A stretch of DNA of 64,000 nucleotides from Simkania sp. (GCA_018333475.1 JAGXTH010000086.1:1-64000); one strand, 5' to 3'; numbered from the stretch's first letter, positions 53,211 to 63,827 are shown. The notes: generated by a model not told the origin, from the sequence alone. Numbers and translations are program-made.

Positions 53211-54038
53211 TTATTCCGTAACGGGCATCCAAGAATTTTTATGTCTACGTAATTTATACATGTCTATATCGCTATTTAATGCATCCTCCAATACGGATGA
53301 GCCGTACCTATCAGATGCAACACTAAAATTTCTTCCTCTTACCCCCTTGCAAGAAGTTGTAGCAAGCCAGGTACAACATTCCACAACTTCTTTCATGGGC
53401 GTACATTCGTTATTGTTCAGTCTTTCCACAGTTCTTTGATAATTAAGACCAGCAGCCTTCGTTCCCAATCTTAGGGTCGGTTCATGAATTTTAGTGTTTA
53501 CACATCCTGGGCCAACAATGACAAATCTCGTATCAGGAATTTCCGCATCCAATAACTCGCACATTTTAGTTAATGCGATCTTTGAAAGAGTATAACTCGA
53601 ATAGTGAAGAACAGCATTATTTGTCCCGCCGCCCGCAAAAAACAGCACACAGGGTTCCGCAAATTGCGCTTGTAAATTTCTGTAAGGTAATAACCGATGC
53701 AATATTCTGAGCTGTCGTAATAGATTGATTTGTAATCCAGCTTCCCATGAATCAAAATCTACATTCTGAAAATCTCCAATAGGTTCTAGATTGCCTGGTG
53801 CTATAACAAGAATATCCCAACTCGAACACAACATAGTCAATGAGCAGCAAGCCGATTCAACAGAGTCAACATCAAGGAGGTCGCACTCGACAAATTGCAT
53901 TTGAAAATTCGCCGCTAATGCCGTTACGGCAGGTGAAGGAGTGCGATACGTTCCAAAAAGATTCCAACCCTTTAGACCCCACTCTTGAGCAATAGCCGCT
54001 CCGATATCACTTGAAGCTGAAATTATAATAGCATTCAC
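53211..54038 (-). CDS. SDR-family oxidoreductase
   Basis: AIIISASSDIGAAIAQEW; YSSYTLSKIAL. Confidence 0.8.
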   Translation of the reverse strand: MNAIIISASSDIGAAIAQEWGLKGWNLFGTYRTPSPAVTALAANFQMQFVECDLLDVDSVESACCSLTMLCSSWDILVIAPGNLEPIGDFQNVDFDSWEAGLQINLLRQLRILHRLLPYRNLQAQFAEPCVLFFAGGGTNNAVLHYSSYTLSKIALTKMCELLDAEIPDTRFVIVGPGCVNTKIHEPTLRLGTKAAGLNYQRTVERLNNNECTPMKEVVECCTWLATTSCKGVRGRNFSVASDRYGSSVLEDALNSDIDMYKLRRHKNSWMPVTE

Positions 54039-54056
54039 AGAGCCCCTAGGTTTGAT

Positions 54057-55850
54057 TTATACTAAGGCACCTTCTTCTAATTCTTTACACTCTTGTATCA
54101 CCATCTCTAATTCCTGTGCTGGCAGTTTTGGATCAAGATCTTCTAAACCAGCCCCAAATTTAAGCATGGGCACAATTTTCTGTGCTTCTAAGATTTCAAG
54201 ATGGCAAACGAAAGGACCCTTTTGCTTACAAATAGCTGTCAGATTGCTTGCAATATCTTGATGATTTTTCAAACAGACATAAGGGATATGAAATGCCTCC
54301 GCTAACTTTTGATAATCGGGAAAAGACAGCCCACTGGCCTCATCTACTGCTACATAGCGGGATTCCAACCAAATATCGATCGTTTGCCTAACTGTAGCGT
54401 GCCCTTTATTATCAAAGATAAAAATCTTAATCGGCAAATCATACTTTCTTATAGTAGCAAGCTCTTGAAGACACATCATCAAACCACCATCTCCAATCAA
54501 ACAAATAATCTCTTTACCAGTCCCCAAGGCTGCGCCAATACTAGCAGGTAGCGAATACCCCATGGGAGTATGATTCCATGCTGAAAAAATTTTTTGCCCA
54601 GCTTTTGTCTCAAAAGCTTGCATCATCCAACAAATATTGGCTCCTGTATCAGTTACAAGAATACAGCCTTCTTGCACTACGTTAGAAAGCTCTTTGATAA
54701 ATACATAAGGGTTGATTTTTTCTTGGTGGACATAATCTTGTTTTGTGCAGACAGGATAACGTTGCTTCCATATATTAATCTGCTCCCGCCACAACGAAAA
54801 GGAATCACCTATGCTACATAGGTAAAACTTCTCACACTGCTCAAAAAAGCTTTTTAAATCGGATAGAATTGGCAAGTCTATATTAAATGTCGATGGCCCA
54901 AATTTATTGATTTCTTCAGGATCAATATCCACCATTACTTTTCTAGCGCTCGGAGCAAAAAGACTCTGCTTTCCCCCTGTAATCATTTGAGAAAGTCTGG
55001 TCCCTATGGCTATCACCAGATCCGATTGCTGCGCAGCAAAATTTCCCCAACGAGGACCACAAACTCCAACGCCATTCATGTTGAGCTCATCATCATAGGT
55101 CATCAAATCAGTAGCGCCCCATGTTAAGAGAACCGGCATCTTAAAATACCTGGCAAAAGCTATTGCTTGTTTTTCAACTTTAGCACAATGCACTCCGGCT
55201 CCATAAATCAATACGGGACGTTTGGCCTGTCTAATTTCCTGAAAAAGGGCCTTAATTTCGTCTGCAGAAGCCGTTGGAGAGTTTTTACAAGGAATGTATG
55301 ACTGTAACTTTACAGGATCAATCTCTACTCTTTGTAAATCGTCCGGCACATCTAAAATTACAGGACCGGGACGCCCTTCTTGTGCAATATACACTGCTTT
55401 CTCAAGCTCGTAACGTATCATAGAAGGATCTGTTACAAGTTTAACATATTTCGTCACGCTTTCGAATACCGAGGTAATATCAGTCTCTTGAAAGCCGCGT
55501 TGTCTTAGGTTTTTATTAGGACGAAGGCGAAACCTAGCGACTTGTCCTGTAATACAAATCATGGGAATGGAATCAAAATAGGCATTACATACGCTTGTAA
55601 GCAGATTAGTAGCTCCTGGGCCACTTGTTGTCATTGCAAGCCCCAACTTACCAGACGCTCGTGAATACCCATCTGCGGCTGCGGCTCCAAACTCCTCATG
55701 TTGCACACAAATATGCTGCATGGTTGGATGCCTGCCCGTTGAATCTGCCAGATGAAGAACAGCTCCGCCGGTGACCAGAAAGTTGTGTTCAATCCCACTG
55801 CCCGCTAAGAAATCTACTATGTAGTCAGAAAGCTTCATATAATGTCCCAA
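54057..55850 (-). CDS. ThDP-binding protein, acetolactate-synthase-like
   Basis: HEEFGAAAADGYSRASGKLGLAMTTSGPGATNLLTSV; LIGDGGLMMCLQELATIRKYDLPIKIFIFDN. Confidence 0.9.
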   Translation of the reverse strand: MGHYMKLSDYIVDFLAGSGIEHNFLVTGGAVLHLADSTGRHPTMQHICVQHEEFGAAAADGYSRASGKLGLAMTTSGPGATNLLTSVCNAYFDSIPMICITGQVARFRLRPNKNLRQRGFQETDITSVFESVTKYVKLVTDPSMIRYELEKAVYIAQEGRPGPVILDVPDDLQRVEIDPVKLQSYIPCKNSPTASADEIKALFQEIRQAKRPVLIYGAGVHCAKVEKQAIAFARYFKMPVLLTWGATDLMTYDDELNMNGVGVCGPRWGNFAAQQSDLVIAIGTRLSQMITGGKQSLFAPSARKVMVDIDPEEINKFGPSTFNIDLPILSDLKSFFEQCEKFYLCSIGDSFSLWREQINIWKQRYPVCTKQDYVHQEKINPYVFIKELSNVVQEGCILVTDTGANICWMMQAFETKAGQKIFSAWNHTPMGYSLPASIGAALGTGKEIICLIGDGGLMMCLQELATIRKYDLPIKIFIFDNKGHATVRQTIDIWLESRYVAVDEASGLSFPDYQKLAEAFHIPYVCLKNHQDIASNLTAICKQKGPFVCHLEILEAQKIVPMLKFGAGLEDLDPKLPAQELEMVIQECKELEEGALV

Positions 55851-56018
55851 CTAGATTTTAGAGGCGACCTTAACATAGCAAGCTCCTTTTTGTTGACGAA
55901 AAAATAATTCCGAAACTCTCTAAGACTAACAAAATTGGATTTGTCGAATCCCAAAAAAAACCATTGATTTTTAGATGTTAGCCTTGCTAGCTTTCGGTCT
56001 TGATTCATTATTACCCTC

Positions 56019-56645
56019 GTGAAAATTATGATGAACTTTGCTTCTAACTACTTAAAAAACGTGATCGATATAGCTAGCCTTATCGATACTCAACTCATAG
56101 AGTGTCTCGTCAGTGACTTGTGTGATTTGAAGGAACGTGAAGGTCGTCTTTTTTTTCTTGGTGTTGGGGGAAGCGCTGCAAATTGCAGCCATGCGGTCAA
56201 TGATTTCAGAAAACTTTGCGACATCGAAGCTTATACCCCCGTTGACAACATGTCTGAATTGACAGCACGAACAAACGATGATGGTTGGAGTACTGTTTTT
56301 TCTTCTTGGTTAGCTACTAGTCGGGCTAATGAAAATGATGCGATCTTTATTTTTTCTGTTGGTGGCGGCGACGAAATTAACAACGTCAGCCTAAACATCG
56401 TCTCTGCTATTGATGAGGCTAAAAAACGCGGATTGAAAGTTTATGGAATCGTCGGTCGACAAGGTGGCTACACAAAAAAACTTGGGGACATTGTTATCGT
56501 AGTGCCCACTGTAAATCCTGTGTATGTTACACCGCATGCGGAGGCTTTCCAAGCAATCCTCTGGCATTGTATTGTTTCCCATCCTAGGCTGCAGTGTTCT
56601 CCTGCAAAATGGGAAAGTTTAATGCAGGGCGCTGTTTGTTCATGA
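56019..56645 (+). CDS. SIS-domain protein (GmhA-like sedoheptulose-7-phosphate isomerase)
   Basis: LFFLGVGGSAANCSHAVNDFRKL; HAEAFQAILWHCIVSHP. Confidence 0.8.
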   Translation: MKIMMNFASNYLKNVIDIASLIDTQLIECLVSDLCDLKEREGRLFFLGVGGSAANCSHAVNDFRKLCDIEAYTPVDNMSELTARTNDDGWSTVFSSWLATSRANENDAIFIFSVGGGDEINNVSLNIVSAIDEAKKRGLKVYGIVGRQGGYTKKLGDIVIVVPTVNPVYVTPHAEAFQAILWHCIVSHPRLQCSPAKWESLMQGAVCS

Positions 56646-57160
56646 ATAAAGCATTTTTTCTTGATCGCGACGGTGTTATTAACCGTGCTATTGTGAACAA
56701 TGGAAAATCTTACCCACCTCTCACTCTCGAGCAATTTGAGATATTGCCAGGAGTACCTGAAGCTCTTAACTTACTGCACAAAGCTGGTTTTCTTTTAATT
56801 GTTGTAACAAACCAGCCCGATGTTGCACGAGGACATCAAAAAAAAGAAGTAGTTGAAGCAATGCACGCTATGCTCCTGAGAGAATTCCCTCTGCATGCTA
56901 TAGAAGTTTGTTATGATGAAAATAGCCCATGTTACAAACCTATGCCAGGAATGTTATTACATTCTGCGCAAAAGCATAACATCGACCTATCGGCGAGTTA
57001 CATGGTAGGGGATCGCTGGCGAGATATTAGCGCTGGAAAGACCGCAGGTTGTTACACTGTTTTTATTGATCACTACTACGAAGAGCCATTGAAAGAAAGA
57101 CCTGATCTTATGTGCACGAGCTTGTTGGAAGCAACCTTAAATATTCTCGATCACTCATGA
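56642..57160 (+). CDS. HAD-IIIA phosphatase (GmhB-like)
   Basis: AFFLDRDGVINRAI; VTNQPDVARGHQKKE; YMVGDRWRDISAGKTAGC. Confidence 0.88.
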   Translation: MNKAFFLDRDGVINRAIVNNGKSYPPLTLEQFEILPGVPEALNLLHKAGFLLIVVTNQPDVARGHQKKEVVEAMHAMLLREFPLHAIEVCYDENSPCYKPMPGMLLHSAQKHNIDLSASYMVGDRWRDISAGKTAGCYTVFIDHYYEEPLKERPDLMCTSLLEATLNILDHS

Positions 57161-57176
57161 TCATTGGAGAGTTCGA

Positions 57177-57911
57177 ATGAATGCATTAAAAAATCTAAAA
57201 ATCAAGATCTTTGCAGATGGAGCTGATTTAAAAGGCATTGAAGAAATGCGCGCAAAAGAGTGGATAAAAGGATTCACAACAAACCCCTCTCTTATGCGAC
57301 AAGCTGGCGTGAAAGATTACATGAAGTTCGCAAAAGACGCTCTAGCTATCGTTCAAGATAAACCTATTTCCTTTGAGGTGTTTGCTGATGATTTTTTTGA
57401 AATGGAAGAGCAAGCCCTTGAAATCGCTTCTTGGGGACCCAATGTTTATGTAAAAATTCCGGTGACAAATACCAAGGGCCAATTTGCAGGTCAGTTGATC
57501 CAGAGACTATCAGAAGCTGACGTCAAACTTAATATTACAGCTTTGTTCACTCTTGAGCAGGTAAAAATGGTGATGGATAATCTCATCAATGAAACGCCTG
57601 CTATCATTTCTATTTTCGCAGGTAGAATCGCAGATACCGGAAGCGACCCCGCGATGATTATGCAAAAAGCTTTAACCCTCCTCGAACCCAAAAAGAATGC
57701 CGAGCTCTTATGGGCAAGCCCTCGTGAAGTATTTAATCTCATTCAAGCTGATGACGTAGGATGTCACATCATTACCGTTTCTAATGATCTTCTGAAAAAA
57801 GTTCACCTGCTAGGAAAAGATCTAAATGAATTTTCATTAGAAACTGTTAAAATGTTCTATAAAGATGCTGTGGAGTCTGATTATACCATTACCTGTAAAC
57901 TCTCTCAGTAG
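57177..57911 (+). CDS. Transaldolase family protein
   Basis: IKGFTTNPSLMRQAGVKDY, VYVKIPVTNTKGQ, ISIFAGRIADTGSDP. Confidence 0.9.
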   Translation: MNALKNLKIKIFADGADLKGIEEMRAKEWIKGFTTNPSLMRQAGVKDYMKFAKDALAIVQDKPISFEVFADDFFEMEEQALEIASWGPNVYVKIPVTNTKGQFAGQLIQRLSEADVKLNITALFTLEQVKMVMDNLINETPAIISIFAGRIADTGSDPAMIMQKALTLLEPKKNAELLWASPREVFNLIQADDVGCHIITVSNDLLKKVHLLGKDLNEFSLETVKMFYKDAVESDYTITCKLSQ

Positions 57912-58082
57912 GAAGGATTCTAAAATACCAGCCATGGCTTTTCCTGAAACTCTTGTAATGACACTAACTTATGCACACTTCTTAAAATTATGCGCAAAGT
58001 CTCTTGGTCATATTCCTAAACTATTGTCACCTGAAACATCTGAAAATTTACTCGCGCCAAAACCAAAAACAGGGATACACTA

Positions 58083-59078
58083 ATGAAAAAAATTCTTATC
58101 ACGGGCGGTGCTGGTTACGTTGGCACTGTTCTAACCAATCAGCTTCTGAAAAGGGGATTTGCAGTCATTGTCTATGACGCTATGTATTATGGATGTAAAT
58201 TAAAACCTCAGCCTTCTTTGGAGATTATTGAAGGCGACATCCGTGATATAGAAAAATTCGAAAATGCAGTAAGGAGCGCGGATGCTGTTATCCATCTTGC
58301 GTGTATATCTAACGATCCTAGTTTTCATCTTGACGAGTCTTTAAGTAAAACCATTAATTATGACTGTTTTGAAGCTCTTGTTGTTGCAGCAAAAAGACAC
58401 GGCGTTCGTCGCTTTATTAATGCATCCTCAAGTTCAGTGTATGGCGTTTCATCTCATCCAAAAGTGACGGAGGACCACCCTTTGGTCCCTCTGACTTTAT
58501 ATAATAAATATAAAGGCCTTTGCGAACCTCTGCTATTTAAGCATCAATCTAAAGAATTTGTTTGCGTGAATATCCGACCAGCGACCATCTGTGGCTATAG
58601 CCCTAGAATGCGTCTTGATCTTTCAGTTAATATTCTTACTAATCATGCAATAAATAATGGAAAAATCACAGTGTTTGGAGGCGCACAAAAACGTCCTAAC
58701 CTTCACATTAATGACATGTGTGATCTCTATGAGTTTCTACTAGAAGTGCCAGATGAAAAAATTGCTGGAGAAACATTTAATTTTGGACATCAAAACTATA
58801 CGATAGCTGATATTGCCCAGATGGTGAAAAAAGCAGTGATGGAAGAATTTCCAGAAAAAGGAAACATCGACATCCTCACAGCTCCAACTGACGATATCCG
58901 TTCATACCATATCTGCTCAGATAAGATTGCACAAAAACTAGGTTTCTCCCCCAAGAGATCTATTGAAAATGCCGTAAGGGATCTCTGCGCTGCTTTTAAA
59001 AATGGATTTTTGCCAAATAGCATGGAAGATGAAGAGTACTATAACGTAAAGTCTCTGAAGAAAAAGGGGATTTGTTGA
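58083..59078 (+). CDS. NAD-dependent epimerase/dehydratase
   Basis: ILITGGAGYVGTVLTNQLL; TLYNKYKGLCE. Confidence 0.87.
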   Translation: MKKILITGGAGYVGTVLTNQLLKRGFAVIVYDAMYYGCKLKPQPSLEIIEGDIRDIEKFENAVRSADAVIHLACISNDPSFHLDESLSKTINYDCFEALVVAAKRHGVRRFINASSSSVYGVSSHPKVTEDHPLVPLTLYNKYKGLCEPLLFKHQSKEFVCVNIRPATICGYSPRMRLDLSVNILTNHAINNGKITVFGGAQKRPNLHINDMCDLYEFLLEVPDEKIAGETFNFGHQNYTIADIAQMVKKAVMEEFPEKGNIDILTAPTDDIRSYHICSDKIAQKLGFSPKRSIENAVRDLCAAFKNGFLPNSMEDEEYYNVKSLKKKGIC

Positions 59079-60085
59079 TGAGCCATCAACCTTGTACAGT
59101 TGTTACCGGTGGGACTGGTTTCATTGGCAGTCACATGGTGGATCTATTGCTGAGCCTTGGGTTCTGCGTTCGTGTGATTGATGATATGAGCTTGGGCCGT
59201 TATTCCAACCTCGATCATCATAAGCACAATCCTGCTCTTACGATTGACGAAGTAGATATTAGGCAACTGAACTCAGACAATTCTATCTTCAAAAACGTTT
59301 CCTATGTATTTCATTTTGCAGGCATAGGAGATATCGTTCCCTCTATTGAACGCCCTTCAGACTACATGTCCGTGAATGTACAGGGAACTGTAAAAGTATT
59401 AGAAGCTTCCAGGCACGCAGGAGTACGAAAACTCATTTATGCTGCGTCCTCTTCTTGTTATGGCATTGCAACAACCCCAACAGATGAAAAAGCGCTAATT
59501 CAACCCCAATATCCTTACGCATTAAGCAAGTATATGGGAGAGCTGGCTTGTTTTCATTGGCATAAGGTCTATGGCCTTCCAGTAAACTCTATTAGAATTT
59601 TCAATGCATATGGAATCCGATCGCGCACTTCTGGAGCTTATGGCGCCGTTATGGGAGTTTTTCTAAAACAAAAACTGGAAGGGCGCCCTTTTACAGTAGT
59701 TGGTGACGGCACACAAAAACGCGATTTTATTTACGCTTCTGATGTTGCCAAAGCTTTCCTCTGCGCCGCTGAAACGAGTATAGTTGGGGAAATCTATAAT
59801 TTGGGAGCTGGGAATCCTCAATCCATCAACTATCTAGTAGAGCTATTACAAGGGCCTACTGTTCATTTACCTAAACGTCCTGGAGAACCCGACTGCACCT
59901 GGGCGAATATTGATAAAATCACTCAGGAACTTGGATGGAAACAAACGATTAGCTTTGAAGAAGGAGTCTCTCAAATGGTGGCAAATATTGAATATTGGCG
60001 AGAAGCGCCTCTCTGGGATCCTGAATCCATTGCTAGATCCACTAAACTATGGTTCGATCGCTTATCTGCGGAGGCCTGTTTATGA
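59078..60085 (+). CDS. NAD-dependent epimerase (UDP-glucose 4-epimerase-like)
   Basis: VVTGGTGFIGSHMVDLLLSLG; YPYALSKYMGE; start taken at second Met (MSHQPCT). Confidence 0.87.
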   Translation: MSHQPCTVVTGGTGFIGSHMVDLLLSLGFCVRVIDDMSLGRYSNLDHHKHNPALTIDEVDIRQLNSDNSIFKNVSYVFHFAGIGDIVPSIERPSDYMSVNVQGTVKVLEASRHAGVRKLIYAASSSCYGIATTPTDEKALIQPQYPYALSKYMGELACFHWHKVYGLPVNSIRIFNAYGIRSRTSGAYGAVMGVFLKQKLEGRPFTVVGDGTQKRDFIYASDVAKAFLCAAETSIVGEIYNLGAGNPQSINYLVELLQGPTVHLPKRPGEPDCTWANIDKITQELGWKQTISFEEGVSQMVANIEYWREAPLWDPESIARSTKLWFDRLSAEACL

Positions 60086-61632
60086 AAGTCGATGACATTT
60101 TGCAATATAAAACCAAAGTCAAAACTGTAGATGAACTCACCGCACTACTCCCTCCTAGACCTCGCCAAAAAAAAGTGATTCTATGTCATGGAGTCTTCGA
60201 CGTTGTACATCCAGGTCATGTAAGACATTTACTCTATGCTAAAAGTAAAGGAGATACCTTAATCGTTAGCATTACTGCTGATGAACACATTACAAAAGGA
60301 AATGTCCGACCTCATGTTCCCGAACAATTAAGAGCCATTAATCTCGCAGCATTTGAAATGGTAGATTACGTTATTATCGATCGCGAATCTACGCCATTAA
60401 AAAACTTAGCGGCTCTTCAACCGGATTATTTTGCTAAAGGATATGAATACGTAGGCAATGGCACCCATCCAAAAACTCTGGAAGAAATCACTGTCTTAGA
60501 AAGTTACGGAGGCGAAGTAATTTTCACCCCCGGAGACATTGTTTATTCCTCTTCTCAATTTATCGAAATGTCCCCTCCTAGAATTGGGGAAGATAAACTT
60601 GTAATTTTGATGGATATCGAAGGATTAAATTTTAATGATCTCCGCGAAGCTATTAAAAGCTTTGCAGGCATTAAAATCCACGTAGTTGGTGATTCGATTG
60701 TCGATAGCTATACGCAATGCAGCATGATTGGCGGCATGACAAAAACTCCAACAATGAGTCTACGTTACGAGAAAAAACAAGACTTTACCGGAGGCGCTGC
60801 CATAGTAGCTAAACATCTCAAAGCCGCAGGCGCAGATGTTGTTTTCTCTACAGTTTTAGGGGATGATGTCTATAGAGATCATATCTTGAGTGATCTGAAA
60901 AATTGCAATGTACATTGTTTACCAATCATCGATTCTCTTCGTCCTACAACAAATAAAAATGCTTTTGTCGTAGGAGATTACAGAGTATTGAAAATAGATA
61001 CGCTGGATAATCGCTCTATCTCAGAAAAAATCCTCAAAGAGCTTACGACGCAAATCTCACAGACCTCTTCTGATGGCATTGTTTTTAGTGATTTTCGGCA
61101 TGGTATCTTCAATCGCAAGACCATACCAACCCTTATTTCCGCAATTCCAGCGAATACCTATCGTGTAGCGGACAGTCAAGTAGCTAGCCGTTGGGGAAAT
61201 ATTCTTGATTTCAAGGGATTTGATTTAATTACTCCCAATGAAAAAGAAGCTAGATTCTCATTGGCTGATCAAGATTCAGTTATTAGATTCCTTGGAGCAG
61301 ATCTTTTTAAACAATCTGAGGCCAGCACTTTGTTTCTAAAACTAGGAGATCGTGGCTTGATTGTATTCCGCAATCGCCCCGGAACTCCCACGGTTAGTTT
61401 TTTTGTAGATAGTTTTGCAGAAAGAGCCGTGGATCCTGTCGGTGCAGGCGATGCCTTGCTTGCTTATTCCACATTAGCCATGATTCAAACTAAGCATGAG
61501 GCGATTGCTGCTATTCTCGGAAGTTTTGCTGCAAGTATTGAATGTGAGCATAATGGTAATGTCCCCGTAACACCAAAAGATCTTCTCGACAGAATCGATA
61601 GAATCGAGCGTCGCATTCGGTACGAAGGCTAA
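60082..61632 (+). CDS. Bifunctional nucleotidyltransferase / PfkB-family kinase (HldE-like with reversed domain order)
   Basis: N-terminal VILCHGVFDVVHPGHVRHLLYAKSKGDTLIVSITAD; C-terminal GGAAIVAKHLKAAGADV and DPVGAGDALLAYST. Confidence 0.88.
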   Translation: MKVDDILQYKTKVKTVDELTALLPPRPRQKKVILCHGVFDVVHPGHVRHLLYAKSKGDTLIVSITADEHITKGNVRPHVPEQLRAINLAAFEMVDYVIIDRESTPLKNLAALQPDYFAKGYEYVGNGTHPKTLEEITVLESYGGEVIFTPGDIVYSSSQFIEMSPPRIGEDKLVILMDIEGLNFNDLREAIKSFAGIKIHVVGDSIVDSYTQCSMIGGMTKTPTMSLRYEKKQDFTGGAAIVAKHLKAAGADVVFSTVLGDDVYRDHILSDLKNCNVHCLPIIDSLRPTTNKNAFVVGDYRVLKIDTLDNRSISEKILKELTTQISQTSSDGIVFSDFRHGIFNRKTIPTLISAIPANTYRVADSQVASRWGNILDFKGFDLITPNEKEARFSLADQDSVIRFLGADLFKQSEASTLFLKLGDRGLIVFRNRPGTPTVSFFVDSFAERAVDPVGAGDALLAYSTLAMIQTKHEAIAAILGSFAASIECEHNGNVPVTPKDLLDRIDRIERRIRYEG

Positions 61633-61638
61633 TAGTTC

Positions 61639-62565
61639 ATGAGAGTTATCATCGTAGGCCTTGGGATCCAAGGAAAAAAAAGGGCGGGTATTGCAGGTGC
61701 CGATTGCGTGGCAACTGTCGACGCTTATCAACCAGAGGCTCAATACCATCACGTCGCCGATGTGCCTTTGCATATATATGATGCAGCGCTCGTGTGTACC
61801 CCCGATGAGTGTAAAATTGAACTCTTGGAGTATTTTCTACAACATGGCAAACATGTCCTTGTAGAAAAGCCCCTTATAGCATCCTCCAATACAGATTTAG
61901 AACATCTGCAAGGATTAGCCCAACAAAATAAAGTAACTTGTTATACGGCTTACAATCACCGCTTCGAGCCTCATTTTATAAGAATGAAAGAGGTGCTAGA
62001 TTCAGAAATACTCGGACAAATCTATTCTTGTCGCCTATTTTACGGTAACGGCACTGCAAGGGATGTGCGAAATTCCCCCTGGCGAGATAAACACACTGGT
62101 GTACTAAAAGACTTAGGATCCCATCTTCTGGATACAGTTTTTTTCTGGTTTGGCAACCATTCTTACAATTTCCGCGTACTGAGATCTCATAATTTTGAAA
62201 ATACTAGCCCCGATCATGTGGTCATTGGCTCAGAAAATGTTTATGCAATTGACCTAGAAATGTCTTTACTAAGCTGGAAAAACCATTTTACATGCGATCT
62301 CATATGCGAAAGAGGCTCTGCACATATCGAGTCACTATGCAAATGGGGCCCTAGTCAATTTGTGCTGCGTCACAGAAAATTGCCTAGTGGCAAACCTACA
62401 GAAGAATCGATAACGCTAGTCCAGTCAGACCCTACTTGGGAGATAGAGTACAAATATTTTAGAAAAATTTGCGAAACGGCTCACTCAAATATTGCTAATG
62501 ATCTTATGATCAATGCCATTCTGCAAAATCTGACATCAGAAGTTCTATTAGGAATAAAAAAATGA
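61639..62565 (+). CDS. Gfo/Idh/MocA-family oxidoreductase
   Basis: VIIVGLGIQGKKRA; HGKHVLVEKPL; AYNHRFEPHF; KDLGSHLLDTV. Confidence 0.85.
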   Translation: MRVIIVGLGIQGKKRAGIAGADCVATVDAYQPEAQYHHVADVPLHIYDAALVCTPDECKIELLEYFLQHGKHVLVEKPLIASSNTDLEHLQGLAQQNKVTCYTAYNHRFEPHFIRMKEVLDSEILGQIYSCRLFYGNGTARDVRNSPWRDKHTGVLKDLGSHLLDTVFFWFGNHSYNFRVLRSHNFENTSPDHVVIGSENVYAIDLEMSLLSWKNHFTCDLICERGSAHIESLCKWGPSQFVLRHRKLPSGKPTEESITLVQSDPTWEIEYKYFRKICETAHSNIANDLMINAILQNLTSEVLLGIKK

Positions 62566-63827
62566 CCTCGTTGACGATTGCTTACGTAGGTATGACGCAC
62601 CTTGGGCTTATCTCTGCCGTTGGAGCTGCAGAAAAAGGCTTTAATGTTGTGTGTTTTGATCCTGATAAACATCAAATTGAGCTTTTGAAGGCAAAAAAGC
62701 TCTCTATTGTTGAACCATCTTTGCCCCAATTGCTAGAAAAAAACTTAGAGCGGTTACATTTCACCTGCAATCCAATAGATCTTAACCTCTGCGATCTTGT
62801 CTACATAGCTCCAGATGTTCCCACTAATGAATTAGGACAAAGCGACTTCACCAAAATTCATGAATTGATCGATCTCGTTTCTAATTTCTTAAATAAAGAA
62901 TCCTTTCTTATAATCTTGAGTCAAGTCTCGCCTGGCTTTACACGTAAACTTGTATGGCCAAAATCACAATTATTCTATCAAGTGGAAACTCTGATCTTTG
63001 GGCAGGCCATAGAAAGAACCTTAAATCCTGAACGATTTATTCTGGGCGCCTCTGAACCAAGTAGGCCAGTCCCCATAAAGCTTTCGATATTTTTACAAGC
63101 CTTTGACTGTCCGATCTTCCCCATGCGTTACGAAAGCGCTGAACTCTCTAAAATAGCTATCAACATGTTCCTTGTTTCTTCTATAACCACAACTAATACC
63201 ATTGCCGAACTCTGTGAAAAAATAGGTGCTAATTGGAGTGAAATACTTCCTTCTTTACAACTGGACAAACGAATCGGAAAACATGCATATCTAGCACCTG
63301 GCCTAGGAATTGCAGGCGGTAATTTAGAAAGGGACATGGCAACATTTTGCTCTCTAGCAGATCTTCATGGAACAGATGCTGGGGTAGTGAGGGCCTGGAA
63401 ATACAATGCCAATCACCGATGTGATTGGGTGCTAGAAAAAATCCACGAATGCATCTTGCCACGTAAAAAATGTCCTATTTTTGCTATTTTAGGCCTTTCC
63501 TATAAAAAAAACACTGCGTCAATTAAAAATTCTCCATCCCTTGCTTTGATTTCTTGTCTACGTGATTTTACAATTCAAGCTTTTGACCCAGCGGTTAAGT
63601 CCCTACCTGATTGTTATTCTGCTATTCAATCTGTAAATTCTTCTGTCGAAGCTTATCAAGGCGCAGATGTCTTGATCATTATGACACCTTGGGATGAGTT
63701 TCGAAACCTCTCTCCCCATGACCTAGCTAAAGCGCTCAACGAGAAAACTGTCATAGACCCTTATGGCGTTATGGATGAATCGACATGCATCTCTGCAGGC
63801 CTTAATTATCACCGACTCGGAGTCTAA
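62562..63827 (+). CDS. UDP-glucose/GDP-mannose dehydrogenase family protein
   Basis: IAYVGMTHLGLISAVGAAEKGFNVVCFDPD; ELSKIAINMFLVSSITTTNTIAELCE; LGLSYKKNTASIKNSPSL. Confidence 0.85.
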   Translation: MTSLTIAYVGMTHLGLISAVGAAEKGFNVVCFDPDKHQIELLKAKKLSIVEPSLPQLLEKNLERLHFTCNPIDLNLCDLVYIAPDVPTNELGQSDFTKIHELIDLVSNFLNKESFLIILSQVSPGFTRKLVWPKSQLFYQVETLIFGQAIERTLNPERFILGASEPSRPVPIKLSIFLQAFDCPIFPMRYESAELSKIAINMFLVSSITTTNTIAELCEKIGANWSEILPSLQLDKRIGKHAYLAPGLGIAGGNLERDMATFCSLADLHGTDAGVVRAWKYNANHRCDWVLEKIHECILPRKKCPIFAILGLSYKKNTASIKNSPSLALISCLRDFTIQAFDPAVKSLPDCYSAIQSVNSSVEAYQGADVLIIMTPWDEFRNLSPHDLAKALNEKTVIDPYGVMDESTCISAGLNYHRLGV

